From Polyangiaceae bacterium (GTDB lineage Bacteria > Myxococcota_A > Polyangia > Polyangiales > Polyangiaceae), in the NCBI GenBank assembly GCA_016719945.1, contig JADJYE010000003.1, positions 186,001 to 250,000 of the forward strand: a stretch of DNA of 64,000 bases, in the 5' to 3' direction. Position 1 is the stretch's first letter. Every line of letters begins with the position of its first letter. Positions 27,257 to 36,018 of this stretch are shown in pieces. The position numbers and the translations under genes are program-made. The notes beneath the pieces are model-generated. The model did not search any database, was not told where the DNA came from, and worked only from the letters and a program-made list of their open reading frames with translations.

Positions 27257-28081
27257 TCAGGGCGCTCCTACGTTGGCGACGGCGTCGGTGGCGGCGGGCT
27301 TGGCGGCGCGCTTACCGGCCTCGGCCGGGCTCGGATAAGCGCCGTCGTACACGAGATCGAGGGGGGCCTTGTACGTGCCCCAGAGCCGATCACACACGGT
27401 GAAGAACTGGCCGAAGTTGTACTTGTTCGCCTTGTGGTGGAGCGTGTGGTGAGCGGTGTAGTTGATGAAGCCCCAGCGCACCCAGGTCACGCGCTCGTGG
27501 ATGAACGTCGACCAGACCTGCAGGAACATGATCATCCCCAGGTACACGCTCGCGTGCATCGGGAAGAGGAAGGCGCACAGGTGGTGGGGCGCCGCCTGCA
27601 TGAAGCTGTCGAGCGGGTGAAACGCCATGCTCGTCCACGGCGAGGGGACGCGGAACTGGTGGTGGTAGAAGTGGATGTGCTTGTACAGCCAGGGGTGGTG
27701 CAAGATCCGGTGAGCCCAATAGACGGCTGGCTCCGTGATCAGCAGCAGCAGCACGACGCTGACGGCGTACCAGCCGAGCCCGTGATCGCCGATGTTCGTG
27801 TAGACCTTGCTGTCGCCGGTGATGACCAGGTGGTGGATCGGCGCGGTGATCACCGCGTTGCCGAGCACGTTGTAGAAGGCCCACAGCCACTCGGTCTTGC
27901 GCTGGCCCTCTTCCTTCTGGATGTTCTCCGCGTCGCCCCCGAAGAAGCGGGTTTTGCGCCAGACGCGGTAGTAGAGAAAGCTCGTGCCCGAGGTGATCGG
28001 GAAGAAGGCGAGCCCGCCGATCAGCAGAACCAGGAACGACCCCAGGATCGATTTGGGGGCCAGGATGGATTCGAGGTTCAA
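27257..28081 (-). CDS. ERG3-like sterol desaturase / fatty acid hydroxylase superfamily protein
   Basis: A 274-aa integral membrane di-iron oxygenase. The three His boxes are complete: HRILHH (about 124-129), HFYHH (137-141) and HHTLHH (211-216). Hydrophobic segments lie at about 13-38, 66-85, 104-123 and 165-195. The family includes C-5 sterol desaturase (ERG3), C-4 methyl oxidase and carotenoid/fatty-acid hydroxylases. The next gene encodes an ERG2-like isomerase, whose product is the substrate of ERG3 in eukaryotes, which favours a C-5 desaturase role. The TTG start is supported by AGGAG (28089-28093 on the complement), 7 nt upstream. Confidence 0.85.
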   Translation of the reverse strand: MNLESILAPKSILGSFLVLLIGGLAFFPITSGTSFLYYRVWRKTRFFGGDAENIQKEEGQRKTEWLWAFYNVLGNAVITAPIHHLVITGDSKVYTNIGDHGLGWYAVSVVLLLLITEPAVYWAHRILHHPWLYKHIHFYHHQFRVPSPWTSMAFHPLDSFMQAAPHHLCAFLFPMHASVYLGMIMFLQVWSTFIHERVTWVRWGFINYTAHHTLHHKANKYNFGQFFTVCDRLWGTYKAPLDLVYDGAYPSPAEAGKRAAKPAATDAVANVGAP

Positions 28082-28234
28082 CGTCGGTCTCCTGTGCGCG
28101 CGCCCGTCGCTTGACGACTCGCCCGCCTCTTACCAGATCCGTCTCCAGAGTCCCAGAGTTGGGCCGGATCACGCACCGACACCTTTTCGTGCGCCCAAAC
28201 GCGGGAGAGTTGGTTTACGTTTCGGCCTCGGAGC

Positions 28235-29311
28235 GTGCAAGCCGGGGAACTCATTCAGTCGCGGTACCGCCTCAACCGCCTCTTGGGTTCCGGGGCGAGC
28301 GGGTCGGTATGGGCCGCCAAGAACGAGCTCATCGACCGCGACGTCGCGCTGAAGATCATGCGCCCGGACGTCGCCGAGGACGCGGTGGCCCTGCAGCGCT
28401 TCTTCAACGAGGCCAAGGCGAGCGGGCGCGTGCGGAGCTCGAGCATCGTCGAGATCCTCGACCTCGGTCAGGCCGAGGACGGCTCGCCGTTCCTGGTGTT
28501 CGAGCTGCTCGACGGCGAAGGGCTCGACGCGCGGCTGCAGCGCGAGGGGACGCTCGAGCCGGAGTTCGCCTGTGAGGTCTTCCAGTGCGTAGCGAAGGCG
28601 CTCGACCTCGCGCACTCGCAGGGGATCATCCACCGCGACCTCAAGCCGGCGAACATCTTTTTGCACCGCGACCCCGAGGGGAACACGATCGCGAAGATCC
28701 TCGATTTCGGCATCAGCAAGATCTTCGAGACCAACAACAACTTCACTCTCACGCGCACGGGGACGGTCGTCGGCTCACCCGCGTACATGGCGCCGGAGCA
28801 GGCCTCGGGGCGCGAGGACCTCGACGGGCGCGCCGACGTGTGGTCGCTCGGCGTGGTGATGTACGAGGCCCTCAGCGGGACGCTGCCGCACGAGGCGCCG
28901 AACTACAACGCGCTCATGGTCCGCATCCTCACGCAGGACGTCGACCCGCTCGCCACGCGAAAGAACACGCTGCCCCCGTCGCTGTGCGCGGTCGTCGACA
29001 CCTGTCTGCGGCGCGACCGCGATCAGCGCGCGCCAGGTGCTGGCAGCGTCGCGCAGCAGATCGAGCGCGCGCTCAACGAGATCCGCGCCGTCCGCTATCG
29101 CTCCATGGGCCGGCGCGCTTCGGATCGAGCTCAGGGACAGTTCCGCCGGCGCGCGAGCGACTTCCAGGCGAACGAAGGCGGCGCCAGCTCGACGTCGAGC
29201 CACAACGACGCGGCGCCGCCGCCGAAGAAGCTCCTGCTCGCGGCGGGGCTCGGCGCCGTGCTCGGGATGAGCCTCACGGCGATCGTGTTTCTGCTGTTCG
29301 TCAAGGGATAG
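28235..29311 (+). CDS. Tail-anchored Ser/Thr protein kinase
   Basis: A 358-aa kinase with a GTG start. The catalytic domain is at about 11-275: LGSGASGSVWAAKN, VALKIMRP, HRDLKPANIFLH, DFGISK and YMAPEQASG. After an Arg-rich and Ser-rich stretch (SMGRRASDRAQGQFRRR) the protein ends in one hydrophobic helix (LLLAAGLGAVLGMSLTAIVF) and FVKG, so the kinase is anchored by its C-terminus and has no outside sensor. It is divergent from the ERG3-like gene with a 153-bp shared upstream region. Confidence 0.9.
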   Translation: MQAGELIQSRYRLNRLLGSGASGSVWAAKNELIDRDVALKIMRPDVAEDAVALQRFFNEAKASGRVRSSSIVEILDLGQAEDGSPFLVFELLDGEGLDARLQREGTLEPEFACEVFQCVAKALDLAHSQGIIHRDLKPANIFLHRDPEGNTIAKILDFGISKIFETNNNFTLTRTGTVVGSPAYMAPEQASGREDLDGRADVWSLGVVMYEALSGTLPHEAPNYNALMVRILTQDVDPLATRKNTLPPSLCAVVDTCLRRDRDQRAPGAGSVAQQIERALNEIRAVRYRSMGRRASDRAQGQFRRRASDFQANEGGASSTSSHNDAAPPPKKLLLAAGLGAVLGMSLTAIVFLLFVKG

Positions 29312-29335
29312 GCCCTGCGGCCCACGGGGGGCGTC

Positions 29336-29354
29336 GCGTGGGGCCTTCCCACGC
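29336..29354 (+). terminator. Candidate terminator hairpin after the tail-anchored kinase gene
   Basis: GCGTGGG and CCCACGC form a perfect 7-bp stem with a 5-nt loop, 24 nt after the kinase stop. There is no T tract. The remainder of the 222-bp gap up to the next gene holds no gene; a TATAGA at 29488-29493 might be a -10 element, but no -35 is evident. Confidence 0.35.
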
Positions 29355-29533
29355 AGCGTGAGGCGCGCGAGTGCGGGGGTGTCGCACCCTTCGTCCGATG
29401 TGAGGATTCGGCCCGGCTGAAGCTCTTACCTGGACCGGCCCACGCCCAGAGATCCTGTTCTCAGCCGAGAAACTCCAATCATTCTCGTATAGAACTGGGT
29501 GGATCGAGACGTGCATGGCGCCCGGCGACCCCG

Positions 29534-30808
29534 ATGCGCGCGCGAACCGAGCTCCTGGGCCTTCTCCTTATTACCCTCTGCAGCGCCCCTGCCTGTGCGC
29601 CGGGCGGCCTCGACCCGTCCCCGGACGGCGAAGAAGAAGAAGAGGTGAGCGACGCGTCGGAGGACGAGCTGTCGGAGCCGGGCTTCGATCGCAACCGCGT
29701 GCTGTCGGACGCGGCGTTCGTCGACTGGCAAGCGATGACCGAGGCGGAGATCCAGGCGTTCCTCGACGAGACGCCGTACGGCAACCGCTCCGCGCTCGCG
29801 AGCTACACGAGCGGCGGCATGTCTGCGGCGCGCGCGATCCGGGTCGCCTCCGAGTCGTACCGCATCAACCCGCTCGTCATCCTCACGCGGCTGCAGATGG
29901 AGCAGTCGCTGATCGGCAAGACGAGCGCCTCCAAGAAGGCGCTCGACTTCGCGTTCGGCTGCGGCTGCCCCGACAACGGCTCGTGCAGCGAGACGTGGCG
30001 CGGCTTCCACAAGCAGGCCGACTGCATGGCGAGCCACATGCGCTCGTACCTCGACGACCTCGAGGGCGGCGGCACGACGATCGCCGGCTGGAAGGTGGGC
30101 AAGGCGAAGAAGACCCTCGACCCGCAGTGGGTCACGCCCAAGAACATGGCGACGGCCGCGCTCTACACGTACACGCCTTGGGTCGGGTCGAGCGGCTTCG
30201 GCAACCTCGGCCACTTCCAGATCTGGAAGCGCTTCGCGGGCCACATCGGCTACGCGCCGATCGGCCCGGGCGGCTGCGCCGCGGTCACCTTCCCCTCGGG
30301 GATGACCGTGCAGTCGCTGCCGAGCGACGCGATGACCGAGGCCTACGTCGATCGCCTCGGCTTCAGCTCCGCCGCGGCCCCCGCCTGCTTCCTCGATCCG
30401 GCGCAGCTCGTCGACCCGACGACGGAGGGCACCTGGCCCTCCAGCTCGAAGGTCTCGTCGAACTTCGCGTTCTCGGAGCTCATCAAGAACGAGAGCTCCT
30501 CGCGCCAGGTCCTCGTCGACCCGGCGCTCGTCTCGACGCTCCAGGCGATGCGGACCAAGGTCGGCGCCGCGATCTCGGTCGTCGAGGCGTTCAGGTCTCC
30601 CGAGCGCCACCTCGACGTGTGCGTCGCGTGCGACGCGGAGCTGCCGATGACGGTCGGGCTCGGCGCGATCGTGACCTCGTCTGCTGGGTCGCAGAAGCTG
30701 CTCGACGCGGCGAAGACGGCCGGCGCCCCCACCTGCTGGGCGCGCGGAGGTGAGGTCTATGTCGACCTGGCCTCCCCCGGTCGAGGGTGTCCGAGCGCCG
30801 CTCCCTGA
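29534..30808 (+). CDS. Lipoprotein with lysozyme-like and M15-peptidase-like regions
   Basis: A 424-aa protein with a signal peptide (LLGLLLITLCSAPAC) and an acidic linker (DGEEEEEVSDASEDELSE). Residues about 90-225 (YRINPLVILTRLQMEQSLIG, CGCPDNGSCSETWRGFHKQA, ATAALYTYTPWVG, FGNLGHFQIWKRF) resemble glucosaminidase/lysozyme-like modules that act on peptidoglycan, with a Glu in QMEQS. Residues about 310-400 (NFAFSELIKN, LVSTLQAMRTKVGAAISVVE, AFRSPERH) resemble the M15/peptidoglycan-binding fold, though without an obvious full zinc site. Cell-wall remodelling or predation are possible roles. The family calls rest on motif memory. Confidence 0.7.
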   Translation: MRARTELLGLLLITLCSAPACAPGGLDPSPDGEEEEEVSDASEDELSEPGFDRNRVLSDAAFVDWQAMTEAEIQAFLDETPYGNRSALASYTSGGMSAARAIRVASESYRINPLVILTRLQMEQSLIGKTSASKKALDFAFGCGCPDNGSCSETWRGFHKQADCMASHMRSYLDDLEGGGTTIAGWKVGKAKKTLDPQWVTPKNMATAALYTYTPWVGSSGFGNLGHFQIWKRFAGHIGYAPIGPGGCAAVTFPSGMTVQSLPSDAMTEAYVDRLGFSSAAAPACFLDPAQLVDPTTEGTWPSSSKVSSNFAFSELIKNESSSRQVLVDPALVSTLQAMRTKVGAAISVVEAFRSPERHLDVCVACDAELPMTVGLGAIVTSSAGSQKLLDAAKTAGAPTCWARGGEVYVDLASPGRGCPSAAP

Positions 30809-30904
30809 GCCGATCGGGGCTCGGGGGCGGGCGCGCGAGCGATCGGGCTTCGCTGGTGCTTGACCTCCGCGCTGGGGGTGGTCAGCTTGAACGCCGCCCC
30901 CATC

Positions 30905-31683
30905 ATGTGTCCCTACTGCCGGACCCACGCCCCGCTCGTCTATCGGGGGATCCACGCGTACTGCGCTGCGTGCGGCGCGCCCCGCACCGTGCTCAGCGGC
31001 GCCTCGCTCACCCACGCGGGCAAGCCCTCGCGGGTCGGCGCGACCGTCGCGAAGGCGTTCGGGGCGGCGACGCTCGCCCTCGGGCTGTTCATCGCCCTGC
31101 TCCTGGGCCTGCTCATCTCCATCGCGTCGACGACCGCAGGTCTGATCGTCGGAGGCAGCATCGCCTTCTTCACGATCGCGGCGGCGCTGCTGTTCCGCGC
31201 CGGCGGAAAGAGCCTGAGAAGACCGGCGAGAAGGCACAAGAGGCCCAGCGGACGCAGGCGGTGTTCGCGCTCGCGCAGGCGCGCGGGGGTCGCGTTCAGG
31301 CGGCTGATGCGGCGCGTGCGCTCCAGGTCACCGTCGAGGAGGCCGATGGCTTGCTGACGAGGCTCGCGAAGGCGCAGCCCGAGACGGTCGGCGTCGACGT
31401 CGGCGAGCAGGGCGAGATCTTCTACGTCTTCAAGGGCACGCAGGCCGCTGGGCCGCTGGCTGGCGCGCCGTACGGCGGCGGCGCGTACGGAACGCCCGCG
31501 TCTGCGCCGGCCCACGCATGGGAGCCTCCCCGCGTCCGCGTCGACATCCCCACCGACATCTGGCAACCCAAGAAGCAACGGGTCGCGCCCGCGGGGCAGC
31601 CTGCTGGCCCGGCCGTCGTCGACGTCGAGCTCGAGGCGACCGAAGAGGCCGCCGCGGCTGCGCGCCGTCGCGCGGGCGGTTGA
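30905..31683 (+). CDS. Zinc-ribbon membrane protein of unknown function (frameshifted)
   Basis: After repair about 259 aa from the ATG at 30905; a TTG at 30860 would add 15 residues. It starts with a zinc ribbon (CPYCRTHAPLV, YCAACGAPR) followed by two adjacent transmembrane helices (ATLALGLFIALLLGLLISIA and GLIVGGSIAFFTIAAALLF). The first frame then turns Arg-rich and meaningless, while the second frame reads EKTGEKAQEAQRTQAVFALA, RGGRVQAADAARALQVTVEE and GEQGEIFYVFKG, a winged-helix-like segment. One base missing near 31215 (CCTGAGAAG, probably CCTGGAGAAG) joins them; length is 779 nt. The tail is Pro-rich. Function is unknown. Confidence 0.7.
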
Positions 31684-31757
31684 CCGCGTAGAGCCTTCCC
31701 ACGCCGCGCTCGGCCTGATACGCGGCCGGGGATGGGCTGGCGACGGCAGAGGGGGCG

Positions 31758-32426
31758 GTGAGCGCGCGCGCCTTCTTCGAGGGCGACGCGCGACGCGCAC
31801 TGAGCGACGCCGCGGCCGACGTCGAGGCGAGGACGAGCACGTCGTTGCTCGTCGCGGTGCGACCGCGCTCAGCTAGCTACCGACACGCCCACTGCCTCGG
31901 CGGCGCGCTGGTGGCGCTCGCCGCGCTGTGCGCCTTCCTCTATCACCCCGAGCCGTTCGACACCTCGCTCTTCCCGCTCGAGCAGGCGGTGTTCTTCGCG
32001 CTGGGAGCGCTGCTCGTCGGCTCGAGCCCCTGGCTCTGCAAGCTCCTCGCCGGAGAGCGGGCTCAGCGCGCGGCGGTCCGAGCGGCGGCGCGCGAGGCGT
32101 TCGTCGATCTCGGGGTCGCCCAGACCGCGTCGCGCACCGGCATCCTCGTCTTCGTTTCGGTGTTCGAAGGGCGCGTCGAGCTGATCGCGGATTCCGGCGT
32201 CGACTTCGCCGCGCTCGGCGTGCGCTGGGAGGACGCGCAGAAGAAGCTCGAGCGCGCGGTCCGGCGCGACGCCGACCCGGCGGCGCTCGCGGGCGCGGTG
32301 CGCGAGCTGGGCGCTGCGCTCGAGCAGCTGCTCCCGCGCTCGAAGGCGGCAGCCGAAGACGAAGGCCCCGAGCCGGACGACGACGACGAGCGCGGCTCGG
32401 ACGTCGCGCGAGGGTCCGCGCCTTGA
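31758..32426 (+). CDS. TPM-domain membrane protein
   Basis: A 222-aa protein with a GTG start. The N-terminal and central parts match the TPM (TLP18.3/Psb32/MOLO-1) fold: DAAADVEARTSTSLLVAV and, after two hydrophobic helices (about 47-65 and 73-92), RTGILVFVSVFEGRVELIAD. The C-terminus is acidic (EDEGPEPDDDDER). TPM proteins have roles in photosystem repair, phosphatase activity or membrane quality control, so function here is open. The next gene starts at a TTG overlapping its TGA. Confidence 0.72.
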   Translation: MSARAFFEGDARRALSDAAADVEARTSTSLLVAVRPRSASYRHAHCLGGALVALAALCAFLYHPEPFDTSLFPLEQAVFFALGALLVGSSPWLCKLLAGERAQRAAVRAAAREAFVDLGVAQTASRTGILVFVSVFEGRVELIADSGVDFAALGVRWEDAQKKLERAVRRDADPAALAGAVRELGAALEQLLPRSKAAAEDEGPEPDDDDERGSDVARGSAP

Positions 32427-32893
32427 GCGCCCGGGGGTCGTTGGGGCTGCTCGCGCTCGCGCTCGCGCTGGCGGTCGGCCTCGCGGGCTCGCCCGCCGCC
32501 GCCCGCCCCGGCGCTGGGTTCTCGTTCGACCCAGCCGACAGCGCCGCTCCCGCGTCCACGGCGGCTGCGAGGCCGAGGCCGGCCACCCCACCCAAGTCGT
32601 CGGCGCGCCCCAGCGAGCCGTGGTCGGCCCGTCCTCCGTACGCCGCGCCGTGGGCCAAGGACCGCACGGCGCCCGCGGGGCCGCGCGACCGTCGCGCGGC
32701 GCTCGCGCGGACCTCGCCGAAGGTCGAGCGCGCCCACGGAGGCCTCGTCGAGTACTACTTCTTCGTCGTCGCGGGCGCCGCCGGGTTGGTCCTCGCGCTG
32801 TTCGTCGTCACACGGCGCGCCGCGCGAGAGCGAGGCTACGAGGTGGGCTCGCTGGCGCCGAAGCGAGCGCCGGGCGGCGTGGCGGGGCGATGA
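32423..32893 (+). CDS. Small exported protein with C-terminal membrane helix
   Basis: A 156-aa protein starting at a TTG that overlaps the stop of the TPM gene. It has a signal peptide (LGLLALALALAVGLAGSPAA), a Pro/Ala/Ser-rich low-complexity middle and one transmembrane helix near residues 112-133 (YYFFVVAGAAGLVLALFVV) followed by a basic tail. It is coupled to both neighbours by 4-nt overlaps and is probably an accessory of the TPM protein. No known family is recognised. Confidence 0.6.
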   Translation: MSARGSLGLLALALALAVGLAGSPAAARPGAGFSFDPADSAAPASTAAARPRPATPPKSSARPSEPWSARPPYAAPWAKDRTAPAGPRDRRAALARTSPKVERAHGGLVEYYFFVVAGAAGLVLALFVVTRRAARERGYEVGSLAPKRAPGGVAGR

Positions 32894-34180
32894 GCCGCGG
32901 GCTCGGTGGGGCCATCACCGCTCGCCTGGCGAGCGCCCCCGCGGGGGTGCTCACGGCGTTCACGATCGTCGCCAGCTTCTCGACCTATTTCTGCATGTAC
33001 TTCTACCGGCGGACGTTCGCCGCGGGCTCCTTCGCGGGCGAGCCCATCCTGGGGCTCGACGCGAAGAGCGCCTACGTCATCGCGCAGGTGATCGGCTACG
33101 CCGCCTCGAAGTTCCTCGGGATCAAGGTGGTGAGCGAGCTGCAGCCCGCGAAGCGCGCGAGGGCGATCTTGATCTCGATCGGTTGCGCCGAGCTCGCGCT
33201 CGTCTTGTTCGCGGTGCTGCCGCGCAACGTCGCGGCGCTGGCGCTCGCCGCCAACGGCCTGTCGCTCGGCATGGTCTGGGGAATGGTGTTCGGCTTCCTC
33301 GAGGGGCGTCGCTCGAGCGACTGGCTCGGGGCAGGGCTGTGCGCGAGCTTCATCGTCGGGAGCGGGGCGGCGAAGGCGACGGGCAAGGCCTTCCTCGACG
33401 CCGGCGTCCCCGAGCTGTGGATGCCCGCGGTCACAGGCCTGGCGACGGCGCCGGCGCTCGTCTTCTTCGTGGCGCTGCTGTCGCGCGTACCCCCGCCCAC
33501 CGAGCAAGACGCCGCGCTCCGCACCGAGCGAGTCCCATGGGCTCGCGCGCGCGGAGGGAGCTGTTCCTCAAGTATGCGCCGGGCCTCGTCCCGCTCATCG
33601 GCGCGTACGTCGTGTTGACGGCGATCCGCGATTTTCGCGACAACTTCGCGCGCGAGATCTGGGACGCCCTCGGGTACGGCGCGCAGCCGTCGATCCTCGC
33701 GACCGCGGAGATCCCGGTCGCGGTCGGAGCGCTCGCCGGCGTCGCGGCGATCGGGTGGATCGTCTCGAACCGCGCCGCGCTCCTCGCGATCCACGCGCTG
33801 CTCGTCGCGGGGCCGCCCTGGTGGCGATCTCGACGCTGCTGTTCGGCGCCGGCACGATCGGCCCGGTCGCCTGGATGATCTCGGTCGGCCTCGGGCTGTA
33901 CGTCGCGTACGTGCCCTACAACTGCGTGCTGTTCGATCGCCTCGTCGCCGCAGGAGGGACGAAGGCGAACGCCGGCTTCTTGATCTACGTAGCCGACGCG
34001 ACGGGCTACGCGGGCAGCGTGGGCCTGCTCATCTACAAGAACGTGGGCGAAAAGAGCCTATCGTGGGTCCGCTTCCTCGAGGGGCTCGGGGTCTTCGCGA
34101 GCGCCGCGATCGCTGTCGCCGTCATCGTCTCTGCGCTGTACTTCAGGCGCGTCTTTCCGGCTGATCAGCCGCGCGAGTAG
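32890..34180 (+). CDS. DUF5690-family MFS-like transporter (two frameshifts)
   Basis: An integral membrane protein of about 430 aa after repair. The first frame reads FSTYFCMYFYRRTFAAGSF, GYAASKFLGIKVVSELQ and GLSLGMVWGMVFGFLEGRR, the hallmark of DUF5690 proteins, a branch of the major facilitator superfamily. Near 33535 it shifts to MGSRARRELFLKYAPGLVPL and FRDNFAREIWDALGY. Near 33810 it shifts again to ALVAISTLLFGAG and VAYVPYNCVLFDRLVAAGG. Length is 1291 nt, so two missing bases fit; the second lies at a run of four G (33809-33812). The substrate is unknown. The ATG overlaps the previous stop. The 3' end overlaps the convergent CPBP-like gene by 123 bp. Confidence 0.82.
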
Positions 34181-34933
34181 CAGCGCGGTGGTCGCGGCGA
34201 CCCCCGCCGCGACGAGCGCAGGCGGGCCGTCTGCGCTCGCGCCCACCGCCAGCTCGCCCGTGAGCCACTCCAGGTCCACCAGGCCTCCTCGCGAGAAGGG
34301 GCCGAGCAACAAAGAGAACGACGCGTTCGCGGCGATCGCGGGCCAGGCGCCGCCCAGGCGCGCATACACCACGGCGAACAGGGCGCCCGAGGTGAGGGCG
34401 AGCGCGGCGGCGGCGGGCGTCGGGCCCTTCGGGAGGATCCACGCCACCGACAAGAGCGCGGAGAACGCTACGGCGACGCCGGAGCCCAGCCCTGCCTTGG
34501 CGACGGCGTGGGCGACGAAGCCACGCAAGAGCAGCTCGTCACGGATCGCCGCCGCGACGGCCCCGAGCGCCGACAAGAGGAGCAAGGCGTCGAGGTGACC
34601 CGGGTGGACGCGGGCCCAGCTCGCGACCAGCGCAGCGAGCAAGGTCACGAGCGCAGCCGCGCCGGCCGCAGCGCCCGCCTTCAAGCACCGCCGCATCAAC
34701 AGGGGACGAGCCGGCTCGTCGAGCGTCCACGCGATCCCCGCGCGCCCCGCGGCGACGTCGACCAGCAAGGCGCCCACCACCGCCTCGGCGAGCGAGGACG
34801 ACCCCAGGAAGAACGACACCAGCTCGAGGCACCCCGCCACGCCGAGCAGCCACGCCGCGCCGGTGCCCAAGGCCGCCAGGCGAGCGCGAGCGTCTTCGGG
34901 GCTCGGGGTCTCGGATCGCGCCGCGGACGTCAT
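34058..34933 (-). CDS. CPBP-family (Abi-like) membrane protein with degenerate protease motifs
   Basis: A 291-aa membrane protein with about eight hydrophobic helices. Motif 1 of CPBP (CAAX/bacteriocin-processing) proteases is recognisable as RDELLLRGFV, with Asp-Glu for Glu-Glu. The His of motif 2 (FSALLSVAW) and the His of motif 3 (AIAANASFSLLLG) are both missing, so protease activity is doubtful. It is the last of three overlapping genes (ATGA with the preceding one). The charged C-terminal tail is encoded opposite the end of the DUF5690 gene. Confidence 0.72.
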   Translation of the reverse strand: MTSAARSETPSPEDARARLAALGTGAAWLLGVAGCLELVSFFLGSSSLAEAVVGALLVDVAAGRAGIAWTLDEPARPLLMRRCLKAGAAAGAAALVTLLAALVASWARVHPGHLDALLLLSALGAVAAAIRDELLLRGFVAHAVAKAGLGSGVAVAFSALLSVAWILPKGPTPAAAALALTSGALFAVVYARLGGAWPAIAANASFSLLLGPFSRGGLVDLEWLTGELAVGASADGPPALVAAGVAATTALLLARLISRKDAPEVQRRDDDGDSDRGAREDPEPLEEADPR

Positions 34934-36018
34934 CAGTGCAGGGTGTGCCAGTCGCCGCCGTGCTCGACGCGCGGCAGCTCGTGATCCGCGACGTGAGCCG
35001 GCACGGAGAGCTTCGTGTCTCGCCGTCGCAGGTGAGGCCGCAGGCGCCTGTGGATCACACGCGCAGGGCTCCTTCGTGGCATCGCGGCGCGACGCCTCAT
35101 GGCCCGCACCGCGAGCCCGAGCAGCAGCGCGACGATCGCGAGCGCGACGATGGGGAGCACCGCGTAGCGGCGCGTGGCGTCGCGACGCCACGCTCGCTCG
35201 ATGTCGGGGCGACCGACCCCGAACGCACCCGCGACCGCGTCGTCGAACTCTTCGCCGCTGCGAACTCCCGCGAGGATCTTGGCGGTCGCGCCTCGCGCGG
35301 CCGCGAAGCGGACGAAGTCCGCCGCCAGCGCCTCGGCGCGCACGGTCTGATCGTGCTGCAGCGCCCACTCGCGAGGCGTCGAGTGACCCCCTGCGCGCCT
35401 GGGCGCGTCGAGCTCGCTCAGCGTGGGGCCGCCGCCCGAGAGCGTCGCGAGCTCGAGCTCGGTCCAGCGGCGAAACGAGCGCGAGCCGGAGAAGTGGTCC
35501 GCGAAGCCCTCCTCGAACCACGCCGGCACGGCCCCGCCGCCCGCGGCCTCCGCGATCGCGAGGTGGGCGAGGTGATGGCGCAGGGCGGTCTCGAGGGTCT
35601 CATCGGAGGCCTCGACCCCGCCGAGGCTGACGACGACGAGCGACTGCTCCGGGAAGGACGCGCCGCCGTGGAAGGTCACCGCGGCGTCCGGCGACGGCGA
35701 GAGCCTCGGGACCTCGACGGGCAGGGCGGCGACGCGCAGCTCGACGCGCTCGAGGACCGGCGCGCCGAGGTCGAAGGTCAGCTGGCGTCGCAGCTCCGAC
35801 AGCCAAGGCCCGAGCTCGCGCACGCGCTCGCGTGCGGACGGGTGGTAGGCGAGGTCGAAGCCCTCGTGGCTCTCGACGAAATACTCGCGAGGCAGCTCGG
35901 GTCGCGTGATGGAGCGCGGGGACGCGCCCTCAGGCTCGTCGGCGGACGCGGTCGCCGCGGACGCCAGGCACGAGGCCACGATGGCCGCCGCTGCGAGCGA
36001 CCGCAGCGCCGAGATCAC
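34933..36018 (-). CDS. Peptidase MA-like membrane protein with altered zinc motif
   Basis: A 361-aa protein with a signal peptide (RSLAAAAIVASCLASAATA), an extracytoplasmic domain and a C-terminal transmembrane helix (YAVLPIVALAIVALLLGLAV) with a basic tail. The domain resembles gluzincin MA proteins: LETALRHHLAHLAIAEA followed by VPAWFEEGFADHFSG, where the second Glu block is well kept. In the zinc motif HExxH the Glu is replaced (HHLAH), so hydrolysis is unlikely. It starts with GTG overlapping the previous stop. Its partners are an exported protein and a degenerate CPBP protein. Confidence 0.7.
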   Translation of the reverse strand: MISALRSLAAAAIVASCLASAATASADEPEGASPRSITRPELPREYFVESHEGFDLAYHPSARERVRELGPWLSELRRQLTFDLGAPVLERVELRVAALPVEVPRLSPSPDAAVTFHGGASFPEQSLVVVSLGGVEASDETLETALRHHLAHLAIAEAAGGGAVPAWFEEGFADHFSGSRSFRRWTELELATLSGGGPTLSELDAPRRAGGHSTPREWALQHDQTVRAEALAADFVRFAAARGATAKILAGVRSGEEFDDAVAGAFGVGRPDIERAWRRDATRRYAVLPIVALAIVALLLGLAVRAMRRRAAMPRRSPARVIHRRLRPHLRRRDTKLSVPAHVADHELPRVEHGGDWHTLH

